Assembly (NCBI GenBank): GCA_003024985.2
Contig: PXIH01S0002568.1
Origin: Euperipatoides rowelli
Taxonomy: Eukaryota > Onychophora > Udeonychophora > Euonychophora > Peripatopsidae
DNA length: 17,692 bases
Direction: 5' to 3' (one strand)
Each line of letters opens with the position of its first letter. Within the stretch, counting starts at the first letter, position 1. The position numbers and the translations under genes are program-made. Shown here piece after piece: positions 8,217 through 17,692 of this stretch. The notes under the pieces were generated by a model. That model was not told where the DNA came from, ran no database searches, and saw only the letters and a list, made by a program, of their open reading frames with translations.

Positions 8217-9076
8217 TGATGGGTCGATTCCAAAAGTTTGATTCCGATTACTCCAATTAAAAAAAAATTATTATTTAGGTGGGAAAAAAACGGAATTTTC
8301 AATATAAATATTAAAAGATGAAAGCTATTTGCACACACTATCTTAAGTTGCCTGCTGCTAGTCTCATTTAAGAGATTTAATATTTTTACAGTTACAATAC
8401 ATGCTGTATCTAGCTAGTGTCATACATTCAGCATACACAAAGACATCTCACAAAGTTACAAAGAAATCCGATATTTTCTTTTAAAGAAATTGCTATTTTC
8501 TTTAAATGTATAGTATATAATGTACTGTATATATTTTTTTTTATGTCTTAAGTTACCATACTTTTGTAGCAAAAATGGTGACTTAGAATTAATAGAATTC
8601 TATTTTGATTTTTTACTTTAATTTATAAATTTAACACTAACTTTTAAAAAAAATTGTTAATAAACAAATCATAAATATAATGTTTAAATCAAAATTTTTG
8701 TGGCTAAAGTTGCTGAAGGAATTTATATCTTTCTGCAATTTTTTTTATTATTTTAATAAATAGCCTACCTACTGTACATGTAAATGAATAATAATGTGGC
8801 AAAACTATGGTTAGCCTAGTATAATACAGTATATAACTAAAAACTATTACGGTATCTACTATGTTCAATCATTAAAACAACAAAAAAACTTGCTCAAATG
8901 AAAAGGCATAACATTAGGCCAAATCTGGGTGAACTGCCTTTTAAAAAAAATATTTTGTAATGACAAACCCATCATCAGTGCCTGTAGGCTAATTATTTTT
9001 CGATGGCTCTTTTAAAACCACATTATAAATACTAGAAAACAATTACATATTACTTTAATAAGTACATTTTTTATTT

Positions 9077-9126
9077 TTCTTATTATATAAACAAATGCAA
9101 TTTCTTATTATATTAACAAATACATG
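9077..9126. repeat. Two-copy tandem repeat, 25-bp period
   Basis: TTCTTATTATAT followed by AACAAAT occurs at 9077 and again at 9102 with about two mismatches. It is a local duplication in AT-rich DNA just beyond the stop of the hAT transposase relic. Confidence 0.6.
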
Positions 9127-9130
9127 TTCA

Positions 9131-9262
9131 TTACAAATTAAACTTAAAAGCATTTAGTTGATCTTGCGTCATTGTTGATCTCTTTTCATTTTTAATATAT
9201 GCAAGTTTTGAAAAAGATATTTTTCCTTCAGCTATAGAACAAGGAATTGTTAAATGATATCA
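9131..9262 (-). pseudogene. hAT transposase C-terminal relic
   Basis: The - strand reads LTIPCSIAEGKISFSKLAYI, then K-N-E-K-R-S-T-M-T-Q-D-Q-L-N-A-F, ending at TAA (complement of 9131-9133). This is the C-terminal dimerisation segment of hAT transposases, whose usual form has T-I-P-x-S-x-A-x-x-E-R-x-F-S and later R-S-T-M; here the E-R pair is lost (K-I). A stop lies just upstream near 9266. The catalytic RNase-H-like part should lie at higher coordinates, but I could not read it. Zinc finger/hAT fusion proteins of the ZMYM1 kind share this motif, yet the surroundings look like a dead transposon in a host intron. Confidence 0.65.
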
Positions 9263-9386
9263 CCACATACTGTAAGGCAAACATGCCTGTATTTCTTTTA
9301 TACAAATAAGAATAAGCAAACTTTTATTTTTGTCCTCTACACTGAAAAAAATATATTGGTCAATAGACAAAGTAAATTAAATGATA

Positions 9387-9400
9387 GGGGGGGGGGGGGG
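9387..9400 (+). repeat. G14 homopolymer
   Basis: Fourteen consecutive G in AT-rich DNA. Similar G/C runs in this window lie at or inside hAT-like ends, so it may mark another short insertion. The sequence after it, up to about 9500, is less AT-rich, but no matching right end was found. Confidence 0.7.
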
Positions 9401-9880
9401 CATAGGCTCAATCCTTCTCAGCCTTATGGGTAATCCAGAACTGCCCTTGCTGGACTATAGTCTGTTGTCCGTCATATTTGTATTTGCCCATATGCTGCTG
9501 TGCATGACAAAATCTTTTTTTAGAATATAAAGCCCTTAACCAAATTATCTCGCTCTTTGTACATTTCTCGACTTGAGAGGTCTGCCGTTAATTTTTATAG
9601 ACTAATGAAACAAAGTTTATGAAACAACTTGAATATAAAATGAAGTAGGCCTGTAATAAAATATAGGAAAAAAAAAATTAAAAAATAGCATGCTTTTATC
9701 TAAAATTAACTAAAAAGTAGAAAATAATTTTTTCAGCTATTTATAAATTTGAAGACTTAAATGACTAAAATTAAAAGTCTGGGCGCTTAAAATATTCTAT
9801 GAGCACCCCCAAGATTTTATTTTTATTGCATTTTAGATAAAAGTCTTGTATTTTAAAAATGTTTTTTATTATATTACACA

Positions 9881-10907
<1,027 letters not shown>

Positions 10908-10911
10908 TTTA

Positions 10912-11575
10912 TTGTTTTGTTTGTCGAGTGAGCACCTTTTAGTCTTTATTTAGTTTTAGCCTAGTGAGTGCCCTTCACGATCATTCAGTCCTAAACTTAA
11001 GTTATCTTATAATCCTTTTTTTTTAAATTTATTAATAAAATTTCACCTCTAATTATGAGTGACTATTGTATTGTCACCGATAAAGGAAAGCTGATGAAAA
11101 ATCGATCACAAGATTTGATCCGGAAAAGATGAGTTAAAAAAAGCTGATTTACGTTAATTTTCAATACCAAAACAACTAAAAAGAAATAAAAATCCCATTT
11201 CTTTCTTTATTTTTGGACTCTTTTTTTATAATTCAGTTCTTCATTTAGTCTACTTTTAAAGAATTGTAATTGTCAAATCTATTATTTACACCCATTAAGC
11301 ACTGAATATCTCCCAATTTGCAAACTTAAAATTATATATGATATTCTTTTAAGACAATCCAAATTGAAGATAGGATTTTGAAGTATTCGATTTTGACCCT
11401 ACCCCAAAAATCGAATAATTAGAGAATCAAATTGACTCACAANGCAAATGTACAGTATATCGGAATTAACTTTTAACTGCCAATAGCTAAATGCTAAAAT
11501 AATATATAGATTATCAGGCTAGTCATAATTTGCCAAAATGCTATTTATATTTTTCAATCTAAGTATGTTTTAAAT
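10912..11575 (+). other. WDR26 intron 1, segment between transposons
   Basis: AT-rich sequence with no recognised protein or RNA on either strand. It contains the tentative right end of the large hAT element (about 11370-11442) and one N at 11443. Confidence 0.5.
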
Positions 11576-11743
11576 CGTTGGCACACCCAGGATATAATTT
11601 TGGATTGGGCCTGGTTTGACTGATAAATACTTTTTTGTGCAAATTCAATAAAAAAATTAGTTTGTTTTTTTAATTGTACCCTTTTTTAAAAATTTAGAGG
11701 TGACCAGGGCTTTTTATCCCCCCCCCCCCAGGGTGTGCCACTG
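11576..11743. mobile_element. 168-bp hAT-like MITE
   Basis: The left end CGTTGGCACACCC (11576-11588) matches the complement of the right end, CAGTGGCACACCC (11731-11743), at 11 of 13 positions. CAGTGGC is a frequent hAT terminus. A C12 run (11718-11729) lies just inside the right end. The flanking octamers TTTTAAAT and ATTAAGAT agree at only 5 of 8, so the copy is old or the left end is altered. It has no reading frame. Confidence 0.65.
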
Positions 11744-12435
11744 ATTAAGATTGATTTGTCAAGGAAGATAGAATTTTTGTTAAAATTTATTTGCCTCAAC
11801 TAGTCAAATTGCTAACTTTTTTTTCTTTGATCCTAAACACTGAATATGATAACAATGAAAGAAATAATTTCTTCAATTTATCATTTCTTAAGGGTGGTTT
11901 TCACTTCAACAGGATTTTGAATCCTATAAATCCTCATTCTAATAATGATTAGTGTGGGCTAGAGACAATTGGTGCATCTCAGGAGATTATAAATCTTAAA
12001 TAAAAGTGTGTACTATAAAGCTTATTCTGTAGCTCACCTCTCAATCTCTCCAGTTGTAGGCGAGACTGTACCACCTTCTCATTTCCTGTGTTCTCCCTCC
12101 TAATCTCAGTTTCACCCTAATATGGAAGTTTTGTATTAGGAATTGCTTGACATTTATTGAACCCATTCCCAACAATTGGCTAATAGAATTAACCAAGGAA
12201 TGAATAAGAGGAGAGTGCACATCATGTAAGACCTTTCATTTTAATAATCCCTGTGCCCTAACCAGCACCTTTATAGCTATTGTCAAATATGGACTCCATA
12301 TATGATCCTCTTGTCACTAATAAAGTAATTAAAGTAAAACTCAAAATTCTGCCCTTGTTTTAGCCTATAAATACAGGCTGAATTGCAGTATCCCTGACAG
12401 CAAATGTTAATTGTATATACAGTACTGTGTATATA

Positions 12436-12473
12436 TGTAGGCTATACAAATTGTATACAATATATAGCCTACA
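12436..12473. repeat. Foldback repeat, 11-bp arms with inner palindrome
   Basis: TGTAGGCTATA (12436-12446) is complementary to TATAGCCTACA (12463-12473), and the 16-nt spacer contains the palindrome TTGTATACAA (12451-12460). TACAGTA lies close by at 12418. It may be a tiny foldback element or a cruciform. Confidence 0.8.
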
Positions 12474-13084
12474 GTTAACACTATATAAACATAATTTGCA
12501 GAATAGTACTCAAGGGTGAGCCTAGCTTAGAATATATACCATTTTAATACTCATTTGCTTTAAAATGATATTTCTATGTCTAATGGCCCAAACCTGTTCT
12601 CATTCCTTAAAATATTCAGTGGTTGATAAGCATACCTTCCTATTTTTCTGAAGAATGAGCATCCATAAATGAAACTTTTCATTTGCATTAATAGGGTAAT
12701 TGATAACTACTTTTAAAGATATGTACTATGTATTTCACCGTCATTTACAATAATATTAATAAACGTCCTGAATTTCAGATGCTTCCTCCCCATTTTAGAT
12801 CATCTACAAATTTTAATATCTTTTTACATTACTGCAATTTTGTATATCACAAGTGCCCTTCATCATTACAGCAATAATCCAGAATTTTTTTTTGTAGCTC
12901 AATTGACAAATTTGAAATTTGCTTTGCTGTTGGAAATGATGTAAAAAAGCATTTACCGTCGTAATAAGAGAACAGAAACTTCATAATATAAAGTACTTTT
13001 TAGGTCTAAAATTAAAACTTTTTATAAAGTTTATAATGTTTTCATAAGCAGATCATTGCTCCTAATAATTTGCATGATTTTTAT

Positions 13085-13098
13085 GGGGGGGGGGGGGG
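13085..13098 (+). repeat. G14 homopolymer
   Basis: Fourteen consecutive G, followed by CAGAAATCTCTCCC. It resembles G-rich hAT subterminal tracts, but no partner end was identified. Confidence 0.7.
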
Positions 13099-13455
13099 CA
13101 GAAATCTCTCCCAGTCCCCATCATTCCTCATAATAATTAATGATTGGGATAATTTCTTGTGTGTTTCTTGGAAAATAAATTTTTTATTTAAAGTTGAAAA
13201 ATTAAATTTAAGCCTCAAGTCTCCTTTGTCGTAATGACACTCCTAAAGCATCACTTTAAAGGATACAATAAGAATCTCCAAGCCAAATTTAGCATGGAAC
13301 AATTCATTTTTAAATGGGAGATGGGAATGAAATTAGTGTTTCATCACATTGAAAACAGTTTATATTTTATCACAAGTAAACCTACTGTCCATAAAAGTCT
13401 ACTTTATACTTCTGACATTTTTAAGTAGCCATTTAACATTTTATTATACTGTAAA

Positions 13456-14280
13456 CAGTGGCGGATTTAACTCCTGAAGAAGTCGGCAAATGCCCATTGC
13501 CCCCCCTCTCCCAAATTTTTTATTATTATTATTCATATCTAGAGACCACCCACAATTCAGAAATAATCTATCTTTGACTATTCTCTAAACTTTTATATTT
13601 TCTTTTCCAGTCACACTGCAAAATAAATAAAATATTTCTTTAAACAATTCTTGTTTTAATAAATAAAAATGTCATTTAAATAATAATAAAGAGATGGTGT
13701 GGTGGTAATGCTATTGATATAGTATTAACCTGTGGTACAATATAAGATTAGGATATACAGTATATCAGTGTTGATAATTTAATTTTTATACAGTAAGATA
13801 TAATTAATTATAATAAAAATAGTTTAAAGTCAATCTTTAAATTTATTATTTCCTGTCAAGATTTTACAGTAAAATTATTTTCAAAATTTATACATTTGTA
13901 GAGATAAAATAGGCTTTTAGATTTACGATACAGTAAGTAATATTTCCTTAACCCTCAACTGGCAATAAAACTATACTCATCTCAAGACTCTTAATCCATC
14001 TCAATTAATTAAATTCACTTATAAACTTCCTTGAGTTTTAAATTAAATTTGAATTCAATGTTAAATAATTGAAAATCAAACTATTCTTAAAAAGCTATAA
14101 ATAATTATATTTTTAAAATTTTTCTAAGCTTTCAGAAGGGACCAAGTCCCCTCACACACCCTTCCCCCTACATAATATGATTTACATTTCATTGTTGGGG
14201 TGGAAGGAGATTGATAACAAACATCTAAACTGGGCCCTTTGATTTTACCAACTGGGCCCTTTACCCTTAATCCGCTACTG
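13456..14280. mobile_element. 825-bp non-autonomous hAT-like element
   Basis: It begins CAGTGGCGGATTTAA (13456-13470), and the complement of its right end is CAGTAGCGGATTAAG (14266-14280), 12 of 15 identical. CAGTGGCGGAT is a widespread hAT terminus. Just inside the left end is a C-rich stretch (13500-13506). Inside the right end AACTGGGCCCTTT occurs twice in tandem (14228-14240, 14250-14262). The core is AT-rich with no transposase. Flanking octamers ACTGTAAA and ACTAAATT agree poorly (4 of 8), so the target duplication has decayed or an end is displaced. Confidence 0.7.
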
Positions 14281-15200
14281 ACTAAATTACCTTATTGATT
14301 GATATACTAACCCTGGTTTATGTCTAGGCCTAAACAAAATATTTTAATTTGGAGAAAAGCAATTTATTGCTAACATTCTATTATGAAATGGGCCTGGGAA
14401 GCCTGTAAAATATTCTATTGAATTTCTGGCCATAAAATATCTTGAAATAGTAGTTGACGGTGTGAAATAACAAATGGCTGTAAGCTCAAACTAGCCCCTT
14501 CCACACTTGGATCAATTCATCAGTTATTTTTTTTTTCACTTGGCGTTAACTCTGCATGTGACTAACAGAGCAGATGAATAATAACTTTCATAAATAGACT
14601 TGTATTTAATCTTGTTTAATAAATGGATTTGTTTAGCAAACCAAAATAGCTTGTCAGGTAAAAATAATTTTTGATGTCTGCTAATATTTAAACCATTGCA
14701 AAAGCTATCATAAAGATGTCTATCCATGACCTCTGACCTATATAAATGCTCTACCATTCAGTAACCTCTGTAATAGGTATAGAATGATTTTTTTCTAAGT
14801 TATTTATCAAAGTATGAAAATATTTTAGCATAAATTTTAATTCATGTTCACATATTTAATTGTAAAATACTGTCGCCGTTATTGCACTAAAGCTATAATG
14901 TTTTGGATTTATTCTCTAACTTGCACATGTTAATCTCGTTTGGATGATGCAATTCAGCGTATTAGGAAATTAAGTATTTAAGCTAGCCTAGGTTTAAATA
15001 CCTTAACTATAACAATATTTATTCTGATTATGTTAGTGATTGAGAAAATCAGCTAAGTTGGTCGATTTTAAGCTCGTCGTCAGTATATTTCTAATACATA
15101 CAATGGCCTAAGTAGTAAATTTATTCATTAAATCAATTTTATATTTGGAATTTAAAATATTCAAATACAATTTCAAATATTTGGAATTTCAAACTCCCCC

Positions 15201-15234
15201 TTCCCTGGAGCGAACCAAACGGGCCTCCAGGGAA
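15201..15234. repeat. GC-rich perfect hairpin, 10-bp arms
   Basis: TTCCCTGGAG (15201-15210) is the exact complement of CTCCAGGGAA (15225-15234), with a 14-nt loop. Such a GC-rich foldback stands out against the AT-rich intron and may be a remnant end of a DNA element. Confidence 0.85.
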
Positions 15235-15346
15235 AAGTGGTTAAAAAAAGGCTATCAAACCGGACAGAACGTCAACTAAACATATATACTACAATATGAT
15301 TCCTGTTAAATGACAAATAATATTTTCCTTTAAGTTTAAATAATCA

Positions 15347-15396
15347 CCCCCCCCCCCGAACTCTGAAATACCCTCCCTCCCCCCTCTTCCCCCGGA
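15347..15396. repeat. C-rich tract (C11 plus C-runs)
   Basis: A run of 11 C (15347-15357) is followed by CCCTCCCTCCCCCC and a further CCCCC. It is strongly C-biased on the + strand and could be the subterminal part of a hAT-like element; no partner end was found. Confidence 0.6.
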
Positions 15397-15577
15397 GAAA
15401 ATTGAAAAACACAAACAGTGTAATATAGTAAGCTTATTATGTTTTAAAATAATCTAATGTTAATAAAACTTGTAGAATCACTTTTATCATTCAAGAATAG
15501 ATGTAACAAAATGAAATCTAAAATTAGCTTTAATAGACTACAGAAGACAAAAGTCCAATGGCAAAGTGGGGTTTAGT

Positions 15578-15735
15578 GGTACTACCATTTCAAATTATCG
15601 AAATCAATCAGAAATGATTATTTCACCTCTTCATCGCCATAGGGTTTGGGCATAGTTGTTTAAGTTCACGTAGTTGGAGTTAGGGTCAGGGTAGGGGTAA
15701 GTTTATGACTGTAAACAATAGTTTGCGGTAGTACC
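15578..15735. mobile_element. Possible short MITE with GGTACTACC inverted repeats
   Basis: GGTACTACC (15578-15586) and its complement GGTAGTACC (15727-15735) face each other about 158 bp apart. Similar AAAGTG words lie outside both. Between them is a degenerate TTAGGG-like stretch at 15676-15700. No target duplication is evident, so the outer limits are uncertain. Confidence 0.35.
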
Positions 15736-17415
15736 GTTAATACGTAAGTACCACAAAGTGTTTTGCTTAGCCAGGGATTCACTATTGCTAGTAAAATCAT
15801 GTTTTTCTAATATCCACATGCTGTTTTAAAAATTCTGAGAAGTATTGCAATATTGAAATTCCTTTTAATCCTTGTATTTAATTTATTATTTTTCTTGCAA
15901 AAGTATTGCATTTTTGATTCTTGATTGACCAATCTATTATGCTCTGTTAATTTTAATTTATACTGTATAATCTTTTCAGTTTCCTGTCTTTAATATACAA
16001 GATAGGCCATAACACACTTAGATCTCATTCAATGCTCATCTGCTTCACATGTTTCTTGTTTTTCTCCTACCAGAATTGGTGCTCTTACTAGTCAGGAGAA
16101 TTCTTACGTGTTGTAAATTTCTCCTTTATTTTGATGTCAATGGAGACTTTCTTCATATAATTCTCCTATTTCTTTGTTATTATTAGTCTAAAAGTCAACC
16201 AAATCCCCTTTATCACTACGATTAAGATGAAAATTAAATTCTTTAACAATTTCTGACTAGTGTAAAGTTCTGAGATTATGATAGCTCTTTTATCGGACCT
16301 GTGTGAATATTGTCCTAATTCATAAGTAGACCTATTGTTTCAGTGTTGTGAATTTGAGGAACTTTGCTATGAATATTTGGATAACTGCAATTCTTTCATT
16401 GATATAGTATATAGCATTAAGGATATTTTGGCAACAAAATCAAAATAATTTTTATATCAATGTCAGATTTAAAAAAAATACTTAGTTACTTTTTTACATA
16501 ACTAAAATACTAATTTATGTTTTTTTTTTTACTTTAAAACTAATATTTAAAAGTTTACTTCAGGGTTATTTGTATGGTGATGTCTTTGCAATGTGGAAAG
16601 AAACATAATTTTTGTGCTTTGACTTGCAAATTAAATTTTTTAGGTAGGCCTAAATTAATTTTTACAAAAAAAAAATATTTGATAACACACTTGACTTTTT
16701 TTTTAGGAGATAATTGTGCAGTTATTAAATTTTGTGTAGTAATATACTGTATATAAGTTAATGAATTACCGTAATGTATCTTACTGGGAAAATGACATAC
16801 AATATGTACAGTATATGTCATATGCTGACATTTTTCAAACATAATATTTGTGGGGTTATTAATAAACTATAAAGCCTTAAATATAATATTCAGTATTAAT
16901 GGTTAATTGAAAATATTTTTATGAATTAGAAGTCCCCAATGATTTCAAGAACACAAGACTTTTTTTTTTTTAAATAATAGCTATCCAATATTGGAATCGA
17001 TCACAGGGTGTTCACTGGGCCTATTTTTTCTTGCTCTGCCACTTATTGACTACTTTTCTTCTGCAAAGCCACTTATTTTTACTTTTTTTAGAAAATTTGA
17101 ATTTCTTTTTATGATTTTTTGAAATTTCCACCATTATCTCCCAAATCTGTTTGTAGTGTCAGACTGGCTATAGAATCTAAGGTGTATGATCCCCTGGAGC
17201 CAACTTCCTTTTGAGTCCAAAATAGTGTTTATTTCTATTTTTGGAGGCTTAGGAGATTAAGATTATATGGACCTATGCCTATGGAGGTTATGAAAAATTA
17301 AATGATTAGAATGTGGTGTGATATTTGTCAGGGTTAGGGAAGTCATTGAATGATTTATTTTATTACTTTCTTGTCAGGTACCACATTGTTAAAAGTTTGT
17401 TTCCATTTAGTCATC
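15736..17415 (+). other. WDR26 intron 1, last full segment
   Basis: No exon matching WDR26 and no recognised transposon protein. A 95-codon - strand frame (16842-16555) is low-complexity and AT-driven. The region 16020-16210 is less AT-rich and has a TTTTTCTCCTACCAG acceptor-like string (16060-16074), but the sequence after it does not translate to the expected LisH continuation. Confidence 0.5.
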
Positions 17416-17692
17416 TAGCCAAGGCCTGGCTTGATGACTAGGGGCCTGGGTGCAAGTAATTTTTTTGGAGCCCAAAAACATTTCTCATCGATAAAAAAAC
17501 CCTAATATTTCACAAAAAAAAAAAAAATAAACAAATTATATTTGAGGAACCATGAACACAGACATATAAAAGTCATTATTACATTAACACTATCATAATG
17601 TTGTAATTTAATTAATATGTAACAAAAAAATTCACAGTTATAATATCATAAACACATTCTAATTATACTGTACTTAACCCTTTCCACTCCAC
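17416..17692. mobile_element. Possible end of a hAT-like element running off the window
   Basis: AAGGCCTGGCTTGATGACTA followed by GGGGCCTGGGTGCAAGTAAT (17421-17460) has the G/C-rich make-up of many hAT termini with GGGGCC words, and then turns AT-rich with an A15 run near 17515. The partner end would lie outside the window, so this is tentative. Confidence 0.3.

Larger units (their letters stand above)
11744..13455 (+). other. WDR26 intron 1, central segment
   Basis: No exon, RNA gene or transposase was recognised on either strand. It contains a large foldback at 12436-12473 and a G14 run (13085-13098). A 64-codon ATG frame at 13234-13428 has no recognisable motif and is taken as chance. Confidence 0.55.
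14281..15577 (+). other. WDR26 intron 1, distal segment
   Basis: No exon was recognised. A 73-codon frame on the - strand (14757-14536) has no identifiable motif and is probably chance. The segment holds TAGGCCTA (14325-14332), a direct repeat of TATTTGGAATTT (15142-15153 and 15178-15189), a GC-rich hairpin (15201-15234) and a C-rich stretch at 15347-15396. Confidence 0.5.

Noticed and set aside
13234-13428. 64-codon ATG frame on the + strand in intron 1
   Set aside because: No domain, no splice context and AT-driven composition; expected by chance over 11 kb.
14536-14757. 73-codon - strand frame starting at an ATG
   Set aside because: It has a mixed composition but no recognisable motif and no promoter or splice signals.
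16060-16110. Acceptor-like TTTTTCTCCTACCAG as a candidate WDR26 exon 2
   Set aside because: The following sequence does not encode the expected remainder of the LisH motif in any frame.
16555-16842. 95-codon - strand frame, with a 60-codon + strand frame opposite
   Set aside because: Lysine- and phenylalanine-rich translation of A/T runs; no motif, on either strand.
17401-17460. GC-richer stretch near the right edge as a possible exon
   Set aside because: It has stops in the needed frame and GGGGCC-type words more like a hAT end.

Overview
This is AT-rich (roughly 70% A+T), repeat-laden DNA from an animal nuclear genome. It has long non-coding stretches, decayed LINE, hAT and pogo-type transposons, poly-G/C runs and one eukaryotic exon with a splice donor. 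The host species cannot be named. Frequent TAGGCCTA-type palindromes and CR1/Jockey-like LINEs would suit an aquatic invertebrate or another deuterostome, but that is a guess. Three single N bases (1884, 4854, 11443) point to a draft assembly.

The only host gene I can support is the first coding exon of WDR26, the GID7-type subunit of the CTLH/GID ubiquitin ligase, on the + strand. It runs from ATG 6342 to a GTAAGG donor at 6548 and ends in the LisH motif, with the last asparagine codon split. The exon sits in a small CpG-rich patch. A perfect TGACGTCA site lies 224 bp upstream of the ATG. Between them are a 12-codon upstream ORF in the same frame, a 13-bp stem hairpin, and an open in-frame stretch with a CTG in strong initiation context. 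No later WDR26 exon was found, so 6548-17692 is read as the 5' part of intron 1, at least 11 kb.

Region 1-5110, upstream of the gene, is a stack of three decayed non-LTR retrotransposons, all on the - strand. LINE A (about 222-1765) has endonuclease and N-terminal RT. LINE B (about 1766-2755) has the endonuclease C-terminus, linker and RT start. LINE C (about 2770-5110) has the linker, RT core, C-terminal domain and a 3' UTR with AATAAA. LINE C is split by a 222-bp hAT-type MITE (4827-5048) with a perfect 8-bp target duplication.

Intron 1 carries a hAT transposase C-terminal relic (9131-9262), a 1.03-kb pogo/Tigger-like element with 27-bp terminal repeats and a frameshifted helix-turn-helix reading frame (9881-10907), two further short hAT-like elements (11576-11743, 13456-14280), other probable fragments, and a marked excess of TACTGTA/TACAGTA heptamers. 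Nothing bacterial, no CRISPR array, no tRNA or rRNA gene was seen. The most interesting part is the unusual leader of WDR26; the rest is a clear but ordinary record of nested transposition.
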